Assembly (NCBI RefSeq): GCF_010093595.1
Contig: NW_022985454.1
Location: 1,121,739 to 1,185,738 of the forward strand
Length of the DNA stretch: 64,000 nucleotides
Reading direction: 5' to 3'
From: Mytilinidion resinicola
Lineage: Eukaryota; Ascomycota; Dothideomycetes; Mytilinidiales; Mytilinidiaceae
Below the pieces are notes generated by a model that did no database searches, was not told where the DNA came from, and worked only from the letters and a program-made list of their open reading frames with translations. Shown piece by piece: positions 1 through 9,490 of this stretch (its first letter is position 1; each line of letters opens with the position of its first letter). A program made the position numbers and the translations under genes.

Positions 1-985
1 TACTAGTACTTAATACTAAATAGAGCAAATAATAAGAGGCACTATATAAAGAACTTATAAAGGTAGAAAGTATAATTATTATAAACCTACAGACGGAGTA
101 TATAGGGCTTAACGGTTACCTCTACTATATAAAAGTGCCCGGCCACCTAATACCGGCATGCCCTTGCAGGTATAGCCTTTAATCCCTAAGATATATTATA
201 ATAAGTTACGGAAAACACGTTAAAAGCAGGGGCGAGCTATTCTAAAAGGCTAAAACAAGAACGTATAAACAGCTCTATAGAAGCTAGAAAGGAAAAAAGG
301 CTGTAGCCTAATAGCTTCTCTAAAGAATAGACCTCCTGCTATACCTTTTAGTAGCTAGAAAGATAGCAGAGGCGGAGATATAGGTATTCTACCTTCTATA
401 ACTTTATATAACTATATATACTACGTATACTATATATACTATATATACTGCGCATACTATATATACTATATATACTACGCCGCCTATATTACGCACCTAC
501 CTAATAGCTATATCTACCTATATACCGCAGCCCCTATATATATTGCAGCCTATATAGCACTACCCCCTATATATATTATTTAATTTAAGGACTAACGCCT
601 TAATAAAGGGCACGCGTGCGAAATAATAGCACGCGTGCCCTTACGCTAATCCTAAACCAGCTTACTACTCCGGAATTAACTTAACCTGCGCCTAGGAGAA
701 CGACTATAAAACCCGGATAGATTTAGGAAAACGTATTATAATAGCTTATTCTATAGTAAACTTAATAGATCTACTATATATTCCTAATAGCTATATAATA
801 ATAAGAAGAGCGCTTAGCGCTATATACCGCAGAGGACGGGGTTTTTATCTAAACGCTGTATAGCAGCAAACGGCTTCTCCTTATAAACTAGCCTAGATAA
901 AATAGCTGTATAGACCCTAACAGGAGCTACACCAGCGTAATAGAATTTAATAATAATAATATATATATATATAAATATTATTATT
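1..985 (+). mobile_element. 3' end of a Tad-like LINE (non-LTR retrotransposon)
   Basis: Bases 100-390 read, through RIP-type stops, as the C-terminus of LINE ORF2: a 'KVPGHL' stretch, a CPC...C-type zinc motif and a long basic tail with 'KAKTRTYKQLY'. This matches the end of Tad1/CgT-type fungal LINE polyproteins. About 550 bp of 3' untranslated sequence follows, ending in a TAA-rich tail near 945-985. The last 250 bp (about 708-961) recur almost identically at 45031-45283, also ending in a TAA tail, which marks the shared 3' terminus. The element continues upstream out of the window. It is heavily mutated and not functional. Seen: motif order and shared tail. Inferred: LINE clade. Confidence 0.7.
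405..560. repeat. TATAC-rich low-complexity tract in LINE 3' UTR
   Basis: Short TATATACTA units are repeated with occasional TACGTA and TGCGCA interruptions. It lies inside the 3' region of the LINE and has no coding potential. Confidence 0.6.
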
Positions 986-1555
986 AATAATATTAAATAG
1001 TAGAAGAAAGGTATTAGCTTTAATATTAGCCTTAGTAATTAGTGGTTAATTTAAGAATATATAAGGTATAGAGTATATTTAAATAAATATTATATTATAT
1101 TAGGGGGTAATTAAGTAGTATAATATAAAAGAAAATATTTTTTAATTAAAAATCTTAGATTTAGTAGGTTTTTTAAAATAATATTAGTAATATATTAAAT
1201 TTTTATTAAGCTAGAGCTTTAGCAAGAAATTAAATAGGGGTAAAAACTTTAATATTTTTTAGTAAAGTAGTTTAAAAATAGAAAATAATACATTTTAATA
1301 AAAAAATATAATTTAGTAAAAATTATTTATTTTATAAATTTTATACATGCTTAGTAATCTGCCTTTTAAGTATTTAGCACTATTAGTTACTAATAGCTGT
1401 AAATAATTATATTAGCAGCTAATAGCAGCATTTATAAGTATTTATAGCTAATAGTAGCTAAATACTTAAATTGCTTAAAAATTGCTGGAATAGCTAAAAT
1501 AGCACTAAAACCTAAAAAAATACCGGTAAATTTTTTCCTAATAATAGTACTAGGC
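986..1555. other. Unassigned AT-rich RIP-degraded DNA
   Basis: No reading frame, terminal repeat or recognisable protein motif survives. Runs of A/T and TAG/TAA dominate. It separates the LINE tail from the gypsy pol fragment and could be the degraded 5' part of that pol. Confidence 0.5.
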
Positions 1556-2760
1556 GAAAAATAGAAGATAGCCTTCTAAACTAGGTTTAAACTTTATAAG
1601 TATAGAGTAATACTATTTAGCTTAACTAATACCCCTGCAATATTTTAAGTATTTATTAACTATACGCTAAAATAATATCTTAACGTGTTTATAATCGTAT
1701 ATCTAGATAATATGCTAGTATATACTAATAGAACTTTGGAAAAATATAAGGAATACGTATAAAAGGTACTAAGAAAGCTGCAAGAGTTTAAGCTCCTAGT
1801 ATATCTAAATAAAAGTAAGTTCTATATAAAGACTATAGGATTCCTTAGCTTTATTATATCTTGCGACGGAATTGCAATAGACCCTAAAAAAACCGTAGCG
1901 GTCTTAGAATAACTAAGGCCCTAAAATAGGAAAAATATCTAGTCTTTTCTTAGCTTTATAAGCTTCTATAGGAAGTTTATCTAGAAATACTCTAAAACTA
2001 TAACACCTTTATAGAGATAACTAAAAAGGATAGAGAATTTAAATAGATAAAGTAGAAGAGGCATTCTAGAAGCTAAAGGAAAAGTTTACTATAGCCCTAA
2101 TACTTACTATATTCGACCCTAAGAAAGAAACAACGGTTGAAGCAGATGCCTCTAACTTCGCAATAGACGCCTGCCTTGGTTAAAGACAGATAGACGGCAA
2201 ACGACAGCTAGGAGCATTCTATTCGAGAAAGCTAACGCTGGCCGAACTAAACTACAATATCTACGACAAAGAGCTGTTAGCAATAGTCGCAGCTTTCGAA
2301 TAATAGAGATTATACCTAGAAGGACCCAAATACCAGGGTACTATCTACTTAGACTATAAAAATCTCACGGCCTTCACCACTATAAAACAGTTAAATTAAT
2401 AATAGGTACAATAGGCAGAGCTCCTCGCCTCCTTTAACTTTAAAATCTATTATAAGAAAGGATCAGAAAAAGGAGCCGTGGACACGCTTAGTAGATAATT
2501 AGACTACATAATAGGCACCAAACCAGTGCATGACGCACTACTTGCAAAAGACTAAGATGGTGCCCTACAGTACAATAACCCGAAACTTGCAGTTATCCTA
2601 TAAACGGAAAACGGATGGATAAACAAGATACGGCAAAATGCGGCAGAATGCCAAGAAATGCAACAAATGGCCGAAAAGGGTGAAATCACCCTCAAAAAAC
2701 GGAGAATGGCTAGAGAAGAAGTTAGGGTTTCTATTTGTACCCGCGACTCTCACCCACTCA
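1556..2760 (+). mobile_element. Truncated Ty3/gypsy pol (reverse transcriptase and RNase H)
   Basis: Reading through stops, bases 1570-1900 give the RT core: 'LTNTPAIF', then the catalytic box as YLDN (normally YLDD), then 'GFLSFIIS' and 'SFLSFISFYRKFI'. Bases 2090-2510 give RNase H: 'EADASNFAIDACLG', 'GAFYSRKLTLAELNYNIYD' and 'KELLAIVAAFE'. After a one-base shift in an A-run near 2697, bases 2700-2760 continue as a pol linker ('NGEWLEKKLGFLFVPA'). Integrase, gag and LTRs are absent, so this is a fragment. RIP-type stops are frequent on the left and rare after about 2100, next to the gene island. Confidence 0.8.
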
Positions 2761-3242
2761 AGGCTCTAAACTCATTGATGCCTGGTAAGACGACATTCCA
2801 GGGCGTAGAATACGCTGCCAGTGCTGCGGTAAGTTCTTTCAACTTCAGTCGTCTACTCGGAACATGACTAACCGTATACTAGGACTGGGGAACCACCGGC
2901 TCAGTCGGCTCAGACGTTATGGCATCCCACGTGAGGCAGGCCCTCAAGCAATGCCCCAAGACCAAGGTCTTCCTATCCGGATACAGTCAAGGTGCGATGA
3001 TGCCGCACAAGGTCTTCAGCTATCAACACGTCCCGGCCGATCAAGTCACAGGCGTGGTAGTTTTCGGAGACACTATCAAATCTTCGAAATTTCCGCTGCC
3101 AGACAACCGAGTCAAGGAGTACTGTGCTGAAGGAGACCCTGTGTGTCTCAATGGCTCCAACGTCATGGCGCATATTACATACGGGAACGACGTCGCCGAC
3201 GCAGCGAAGTTCGTACAGGGCGTCGCCTATGATACCATCTAG
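2658..3242 (+). CDS. Cutinase family serine esterase, 5'-truncated, fused to retroelement sequence
   Basis: Cutinases are secreted alpha/beta hydrolases that cut ester bonds of plant cutin. Joining 2658-2828 to 2883-3242 gives one open frame of 176 codons. The cutinase match starts near 2750 ('KALNSLMPGKTTFQGVEYAA') and runs to the stop. The catalytic triad is visible: nucleophile elbow GYSQG (Ser), Asp in 'EGDPVC' and His in 'AHITYGND'. Missing are the signal peptide and the N-terminal strand with the oxyanion residue, about 50-80 residues in normal cutinases; instead the frame runs upstream into Ty3/gypsy pol. A stop follows closely after the His motif, as in the family. It is probably a pseudogene, since the product would lack a secretion signal, but the remaining sequence has no nonsense mutation. 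Confidence 0.72.
2829..2882 (+). other. Intron of the cutinase gene
   Basis: A 54-nt intron begins GTAAGT and ends TAG, with a canonical fungal branch sequence TGACTAAC 12 nt before the 3' end. Removing it joins 'YAASAA' to 'DWGTTGS' in frame; without removal a TAG interrupts the frame. Confidence 0.8.
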
Positions 3243-3408
3243 CTTTAGGAGTCACTTTGTGGAAAAATGAGCTCGACGGTCATGCCGGCAGCGGTTTTCG
3301 CATCTTTGGAATGAGAGAGGTCAAAGCCAAAAGGACAGGTTCCGCCATTGTAGCAGGATTCTGCCAGCGAGCTTTTGTTCCCATTTATTATTCTCCGGTA
3401 TATATTTA
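3243..3408. other. Cutinase 3' flank, no gene seen
   Basis: Base-balanced sequence without a supported frame. It ends in the 8-bp TSD TATATTTA (3401-3408) of the adjacent MITE. Confidence 0.5.
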
Positions 3409-3621
3409 GGGGGCCATTAATCGCACCCCCCCTCTGTGGTTGCGCGCACCCCCCCATATGTTTCCACACACCCCCCCTCTAGATACGGTTTGGCGCGCCC
3501 CGGGCCGACACCTTCCCACCAATAAGGAGCGCTCACAGACCGTTTATCATCCATCTCACTTGGAGGATCAACCATAGCGTGTAGGATAGGCCGAGGGGGG
3601 GGGGTGCGATTAATGGCCCCC
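3409..3621. mobile_element. MITE with ~25-bp terminal inverted repeats and 8-bp TSD
   Basis: Left end GGGGGCCATTAATCGCACCC and the reverse complement of the right end are identical over about 25 bases, differing only in the length of a C-run. The element is 213 bp and is flanked by perfect 8-bp direct repeats TATATTTA at 3401-3408 and 3622-3629. It encodes nothing. An 8-bp duplication is typical of hAT transposons (5-6 bp in some, 9-10 bp in Mutator), so a non-autonomous hAT-like element is the best guess. The ends are not the usual CAG/TAG of hAT. Confidence 0.82.
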
Positions 3622-3629
3622 TATATTTA

Positions 3630-3972
3630 TAACATATCAGCAAGTCAATAATGACACCATTCTCAACTACATGATCCCTAGAGTTTCTCTGGAAATAGGC
3701 ATGAGTCGTTTGCCTTTCAGTTTCACAAGAATGCTGGCCCAAGTTAACATTCTCTAATAACTTTGGATTTGAGAATTGATGACACGAGGCTCACTTCCAA
3801 AATTCGGTTAGGCCCATTCACTATATCAAAGAGTATTTCCAATCAGAATTTGAAGCCCACAAGGCTATCATCGGAGCGGGTCGGCTGCTCTTCCAGTAGT
3901 TAGTAGTAGTAAGTAAGATGAAGTTAAGTAAGTTGCTGAGAGGCCTCAAGGTGCAACTCTGGCGGTTCTACG
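3630..3972. other. Intergenic, 3' flank of the HET-ankyrin gene
   Basis: No frame or repeat supported. A short run of GTAGTTA/GTAAGTA units lies at 3895-3930. Any polyadenylation signals of the minus-strand gene would fall here but none is diagnostic. Confidence 0.4.
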
Positions 3973-6900
3973 TTAGCTTCCGAATCGTGGTCTTCGTGAA
4001 TAGTACTCCACGTCCACCTCGACCTTGCCCGCCTCCCCAAGCAGCAGCTTCATTATATCTTCGTACCCGTTCACTTCTGCCCATTGTATCGCCGTATATC
4101 CATACATACCCGTCGCATCGACCTCAACCTTGTCCGTCTCAAGCAGCAACTCGATTACGGCTTCCTGCCTGTGCCCTACTGCCCAATGTAGCAGCGTGTC
4201 TCCTCCGCTGTCCATTATATTAACGTCGGCCTTGCCCGTCTCAAGCAGCAGCCTAACTATGGCTGTGTGCCCATTCTGTGCCGCCTCCCATAGCGGCGTC
4301 CGTCCATCCTCATCCTTCACATCAACCTCAATCTTGTCCGTCTCAAGCAGCAGCTTAACTACAGCTTTGTGCCCGTTTTGTGCCGCCTTCCATAGCGGCG
4401 TCTGTCCATTCTCATCCTTTACATCAACCTCAATCTTGTCTGTCCCAAGCAGCAGCTTGACTACATCTTCGTACCCACTCGCTGCCGCCTTCCATAGGGG
4501 CGTCTGTTTGTTCTTATCCTTTACATCAACCTCAACCTTGTCCGTCTCAAGCAGCAGCTTAACTACAGCTTCATGCCCGTTCTCTGCTGCCCACTGTAGC
4601 GGCGTNNNNNNNNNNNNNNNNNNNNNNNNNNNNNNNNNNNNNNNNNNNNNNNNNNNNNNNNNNNNNNNNNNNNNNNNNNNNNNNNNNNNNNNNNNNNNNN
4701 NNNNNNNNNNNNNNNNNNNNNNNNNNNNNNNNNNNNNNNNNNNNNNNNNNNNNNNNNNNNNNNNNNNNNNNNNNNNNNNNNNNNNNNNNNNNNNNNNNNN
4801 NNNNNNNNNNNNNNNNNNNNNNNNNNNNNNNNNNNNNNNNNNNNNNNNNNNNNNNNNNNNNNNNNNNNNNNNNNNNNNNNNNNNNNNNNNNNNNNNNNNN
4901 NNNNNNNNNNNNNNNNNNNNNNNNNCAAGCAGCAGCTTAACTACAGCTTCATGCCCGTTCTCTGCTGCCCACTGTAGCGGCGTCTTTCCACTATAATCTT
5001 TCATATCAACCTCGACCTTGCCTGTATCAAGTAGCAGCTTGACAACGGCCCCGTGCCCGTTCTGTGCCGCAATCCATAGCGGCGTTTTTTGGAAGAGCAT
5101 ATCCTTCGCATTAACGTCGACCTTGCCCGTCTCAAGCAACAGCTTGACTACAGCCCCGTACCCTTCCTCTGCCGCATTCCATAGCAGCGACTGTCCATTC
5201 TTCTTCTTCACATTAACCTCGACCTTGCCCGTCTCAAGCAGCAGCTTGATTATAGCTTCCTTCCTCTGTATTATTGCCAAATATAGCAGCGTGTCTCCCA
5301 AGCAATTCTTCGCATTAACGTCGACCTTGCCCGTCTCAAGCAGCAGCTTGACTACAGCCTCGCGCCCGTACTCTACTGCCCACTGTAGCGGCGTGTATCC
5401 ACGGTGATCTCTCATATCAACCTCAACCTTGCCTGACTCAAGTAGCAGCTTGACAACGGCCCCGTGCCCGTTCCGTATCGCCATGCATAGCGGCGTGATT
5501 CCAGCATTATCCTTCACATTGACCTCAACCTTGCCTGTAGCAAGTAGTAGCTTGACAATGGCCCCGCACCCGTTTTCTGCCGCAATCCATAGCGGCGGTC
5601 GTTTGGAGCGCATATCCTTCGCATTGACATCGACCTTGCCCGTCTCAAGCAGCAGCTTGACTACGGCCTCGCGCCTGTACTCTACTGCCCGCCGTAGTGG
5701 CGTGTTTCCTTCGAGATCTTGTAAATCTGGATCAACGCCATCTTGCGCAAGGAGTAGTTTTACTACTCCATTGTAGCCGTTCCCTGCCGCCCATAAAAGT
5801 GGCGTGAGACCCTCCCAATGTCCCAGCTTGTACGACTCCCGTTCTTCAAGTTCCATATCATAGCCCTTCACTACTTCTCGAAACTTTTCTTCTGCCTTTT
5901 CATACGCTTCCGCGTCTGCTAATATCAATGCAAGGTTCCACGTTCTAGTCATCTTGTCCAAGTGGCCTTCTAGCTCCGTCTTTTGAGACTCTGATACGCA
6001 ATTGTTTGTTCGTACAAAGGTTTCGTATTCTCCTGGATCTTCTAGCTTCTCTGAGAAGTTTCTCCAATCCCAGGCAAGTAGAAAATCGCGGGCGAGGACT
6101 GTTTTCCAGGTGTATAGGTCCGTTGGAGGAGGAGTAGCTGCAATCATAACAATGGCAAAATAATCTTTGCATGGTCTGACGATTGTAGTCTTTGAAGCTC
6201 CTGGAAGAAGGCAGAATATATCTCCTGCTTTAATGAGTATTGCCGAGAGCTGGAGAATCAAGTGAGTCTCCGAAAGTCCTCTTTGTACATCTAACCAGGA
6301 CAGATTCTTGAAAGTGACATACACGTCCTGTTTGTCATCCAGAACACTAGTCGATACCCTTGATACATGGCCAAGAAAGAAGCCCTTGCTCTTAATTACT
6401 GCAATGTCCTCGTCTCCCTGGGTCTCCACAGATATCTCTTCAGAGAGCAGAAACTTAACCAGTCGCCGCAAGAGTTCCTTCCATGGAACTTCGTAGTTAG
6501 GCGACAGGCCAGCTTTGTTGATATCATCAGAGGTCATGCCGAGCAGGGCATACACCTTGTCGTGGCGATTGGTAGCCTCATGTGTATGGTACGTATCTAT
6601 GAGCTGACCCAGTGGTTCTTGAGAAGCCCGGTCTAACCCGTAGCTCGGCCTAAAGATAGCTCCTTTGATCAAGTAGGTCACCGAACGGATCAAACTCTGC
6701 AAGCCTGCGCGAGCTTTGTATAAGTCCTTGAGTGAATCCACACCTAAACAGAAGGCGTGTCCATCAATCTCCGTGGCGCCACACATAATTAGGATATGTC
6801 GGGCTACGCCAACTTCCTGAAGTATCTAGATTGGCCTTTTAGCGATCTATACGAATGTTGAGTGTGTATTCACTTACCCAGATGCGCCGAAACCATGGTC

Positions 6901-7654
6901 GTTGAAGCAGCGCGAGAATTGCTTCCCGAATCAAGTCGTTGTTTGGAGAGTCTTGCCGAATCAAATCGTTGTTTGGAGAGTCTTCCGACTTCTTGCCTCC
7001 AGCATCGCGTATTTTTTCGAGCGCTAGGCTACTACTGTTCGCCGCCTCTCCAAGCCAAACAACTACGCGGCTTGCTTGATGATAGATCCTCGCCATGAAC
7101 GGAATCTGTTGCTCTTTCTCGTTGACATTTTCTTGGTTGATACAAAGAGCATCTACCCATAAAATTCGTTCAAAAGAGCGATCTCGAAGATGTACCAGTG
7201 CCGCGTGAAGGTTTGCCTTAACGGACAAGACATACCCGTCTATAAAGACAGGGATAGTCGTGTTTTCATCACCCCATACGTAGGATAATGCCTCGTACCG
7301 GTGAGACTTTATGTCTGGTGCTAGAGAGTAGTTGAAGAGCTGGCATTTGATAGCGGCGGTAGCGTCTTTACTTGGAAGTAGACGAAGCAAGCGAATGGTG
7401 TCGTTTCCTTGAGGGATCGAAGTATAGCGGTACGGGATTCTCTTTGCGACCTGACGATAGAGCGCGACTGCTGATGCAATGAAAATGCAGAGGTAAAGCG
7501 GAACCCATATAGGGTCCTTCATCTCTTCGAGTACAAGTCTGGCCTGGTCTGAGAGCTTCGGTGAGTCTTGTGAGTAGTGGGTTGCGGGGTGTGTAGGGTT
7601 TTGTGTGGGTTGAAGCGGAGTCGGGAGGGAATAAGGCAGCCGCAGCTGAGTCAC
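3973..7654 (-). CDS. HET-domain protein with C-terminal ankyrin repeats
   Basis: HET proteins trigger heterokaryon-incompatibility cell death; ankyrin repeats usually act as the sensing or partner-binding part. The gene is complement(join(3973..6825,6878..7654)), about 1209 codons including the N gap. Exon 1 has a hydrophobic segment near residues 49-70 ('VPLYLCIFIASAVALY'), then HET motifs 'YEALSYVWGD', 'ILWVDALCINQ', 'ASRVVVWLGEA' and 'PWFRRIW'. The frame continues across the intron as 'ILQEVGVARHILIMCG'. No NACHT/P-loop is seen between the domains. From about residue 575 there are some 15 visible ankyrin repeats of ~34 residues (TPLxxAAxNGxxxVVKLLL). A 10-residue duplication 'DSPNNDLIRQ' lies in the HET domain. 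An alternative start is Met45. There are no nonsense mutations, so it looks functional. Confidence 0.88.
4020..5815 (-). repeat. Tandem ~102-bp repeats encoding ankyrin units
   Basis: Successive ~102-bp units share blocks such as CGTCTCAAGCAGCAGCTT and CCACTGTAGCGGCGT at nucleotide level, not only protein level. This suggests recent unit duplication or gene conversion. The assembly gap falls between two near-identical units. Confidence 0.85.
4606..4925. other. Assembly gap (320 N) within ankyrin repeats
   Basis: The flanks on both sides are near-identical ankyrin units ending 'TPLQWAAENGHEAVVKLLL'. 320 is not a multiple of 3 nor of the unit length, so the gap size is probably an estimate. 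True repeat number is unknown. Confidence 0.95.
6826..6877 (-). other. Intron of the HET-ankyrin gene
   Basis: A 52-nt intron on the minus strand begins GTAAGT and ends CTAG, with CGCTAAAA as likely branch site. The downstream CAG nine bases later would also splice in frame but would delete three residues of the HET consensus ('ILQ'), so the first AG is preferred. Confidence 0.82.
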
Positions 7655-7665
7655 CTCAGTAAACT

Positions 7666-7811
7666 CAGAGCCCTACTCTACGAGGAATTGGCGCCTGCTA
7701 AAAATGCAGCCCGTTAAAAATGCAGCCCGTTGTGCAGCCTATTGTGCAGCCCGGTTCCACATTCCATCTGAGGTTATGCACGCTGCAGGCGAATTCCTCG
7801 TAGAGGGTCTG
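7666..7811. mobile_element. Short inverted-repeat element upstream of the HET gene
   Basis: The ends are imperfect inverted repeats of about 27-33 bp (left CAGAGCCCTACTCTACGAGG, right end reads CAGACCCTCTACGAGGAATT on the other strand). Internally, GCAGCCCGTT/GCAGCCTATT units are repeated four times between 7704 and 7752. No target duplication is visible, so mobility is inferred only. It begins 12 bp upstream of the HET start codon. Confidence 0.5.
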
Positions 7812-7891
7812 AGAGCAAATGGGCGTGGTTTGTATGGAGCGGTCGCATTTTTTAGCATTTTTTTCAGGTTAATATCCACACAGAGGGTCTA

Positions 7892-8143
7892 TTATCTCAG
7901 TGCGCGATGCATCTAAAAGAGCAAGAAAAGGCGGTTTGAATAGAGGCATTATTAGGTTGTAGAGTGGTGTATTAAGGGGTGATGTACAGCGTTGAAGCTG
8001 AGCACTTTCAAGCAACCATTTTGTATGGGGGCTTGGCGAAAAATGAATACGTGTTAGAAAAATCATCTTTTAACTTCAACGCTGTACATCGCACCTTAAT
8101 AAGGTAGGTAATTGTAATTCTAATGCATCGCGCACTAAGATAG
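7892..8143. mobile_element. TA-flanked palindromic MITE in the HET upstream region
   Basis: Left TTATCTCAGTGCGCGATGCA and the reverse complement of the right end CTATCTTAGTGCGCGATGCA match at 18 of 20 positions. Inner arms also pair (GATGTACAGCGTTGAAG near 7981 with its complement near 8076), so most of the 252 bp can fold into one long hairpin. The element is flanked by TA (7890-7891 and 8144-8145), the target of Tc1/mariner/pogo elements. No coding sequence. Confidence 0.68.
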
Positions 8144-8145
8144 TA

Positions 8146-8398
8146 ACTAGTGTGGTTATGGAGATGCAGCTGTTTAAAAATTGCATGCGTTGAAAAATGC
8201 ACCCGGGTTGTATACAAACTGTGCTCATCTGCACTCAGATGCTTCGCGGTTAAACTTTAGGGGCACGTAATGGATTTTAGGGGGGTGCAGGGGCCTGTGT
8301 TGTGCAAACCGCCACCAACCGCCACCAACCGTCAAAAGTTGCCGGTTAAAAGTTGCCCAAAAGTTTCATGCGCACCACACTCGCGAGAACGTCCCGAT
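8146..8398. other. Intergenic between HET upstream region and Myb-like pseudogene
   Basis: Holds short direct repeats CCGCCACCAA and AAAAGTTGCC (8308-8360) but no supported gene. Confidence 0.4.
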
Positions 8399-9490
8399 CT
8401 ACACAACCTCTTCCTCTCCCATTACTCTCCGTCCACTCTCCGCTCCACTCTCCGCTCCACTCTCCGTCTTACTCTCCGGACTCCTCGTCTCCTGGCTTCT
8501 TGGCCCACCCTTCACATCTACAGACCCAGACTCCCTCCTCTTTTTAAGATACGGTTCGACATACGGTTCGACAAAGCCAACACTCTCTCGATCCCTCTTC
8601 TGCCCCGTCTCCAACACTAGTGCCGTCCTAGCGCCACCACCACTTGCTAAATCACTTTCAGATACTGGCTGCAGAGTCGGCAGTTGCGGACCCAGCTGCG
8701 GCGGCAGGCTAAATCGTGATCTCGAGCTGCCAGAGCGGCGGTGGCTAAAAGACCTGTTGCGGGGCGCGGGCCCGGCATCGGAGTGTTAGTGATGGAGATG
8801 AGGCGCATGCGGTTGCGGATAGTATTGCGGGTTTTGCGTTTGCGGGATGTTCGCGGGCGTGAAATGCGGCATTACGGGACGGCCGCTAGGAGGCGAAGGT
8901 ATATCAGTACCAGCAGCGGAAGGGTGGAGCTGGAAGACGGGAGCGTTAGCGTGGGTGCTCATTTCTTGCTCGCCCAGCTGCCAGTGCATGCTCTCAGCGG
9001 ACCTCCAAGGGATTCGCATCTCTGAAGCAATCTTTTGCCACATCTGGTCCTTGAATCTGTTCAGTATGTTAGTTAGGGTTCAATGTATTGGTGAAGGGGC
9101 AGTGAGAAAGTAGGGAGGTAGACTCAAGGCGCTATGAAATGCAATATTTGCAGCATTGCGTATCGTGTTTTTCAAAGGGTGGCGGTTAAGGAGGTACCTA
9201 CCGAGCGTAAAGCCTCGCGAGCTTGTCTTTTTTCTCCTCGTCCCAGACTGCGCGCTTCTCGAGGCAATTCTGGTATCAGAGTTGGCAAGCGATGGCTGAT
9301 CGTCCTAGGAAGTGCTCTGCTATGTTGTCCCATTTCATTTCTGTTCCTCTGAGCTCGATGATTAGATTATCCTCCTCTTAACCCCATTTCGACTGTCTCT
9401 TGGCTGGGCTTTCCTCTAGCGACGCTGCGCGCCTAATGGGTGGGAGTGGAGATAAATCATAGGATTGTGTCAGAAGTGCTGTGCCTAGTA
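8399..9490 (-). pseudogene. Decayed Myb/SANT-repeat protein gene
   Basis: Read on minus with one intron (9057-9201, GTAGGT...CAG) the frame gives two Myb/SANT repeats: 'EEDNLIIELRG...KWDNIAEHFLGRSAIAC' and 'DEEKKDKLARLYARFKDQMW' continuing 'QKIASEMRIPWRSAESMHWQ' and 'LGEQEM'. A low-complexity tail follows, ending 'VMGEEEVV' before a stop at 8399. This layout matches fungal two-repeat Myb-like DNA-binding proteins. Three in-frame stops break it: TAA 9378-9380, TGA 9276-9278 and TAA 8786-8788. Each is one C-to-T change from CAA, CGA and CAA. Otherwise the frame is intact with no frameshift. The N-terminus and start codon are not resolved; coding-like sequence runs to about 9490. Confidence 0.72.
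9057..9201 (-). other. Intron of the Myb-like pseudogene
   Basis: A 145-nt intron, 5' GTAGGT and 3' AACAG with CTAAC upstream. Splicing forms an Arg codon across the junction and joins 'LARLYA' to 'FKDQMWQKIA' exactly as the Myb family alignment requires. Confidence 0.7.

Noticed and set aside
4025..5776. Long plus-strand frames rich in Ser/Thr opposite the ankyrin array
   Set aside because: Shadow of the repeated ankyrin codons on the other strand.
8400..8480. TCCACTCTCCGC short tandem repeat as a regulatory element
   Set aside because: It is the coding sequence of the 'ESGAESGAESG' tail of the Myb-like pseudogene read on the other strand.
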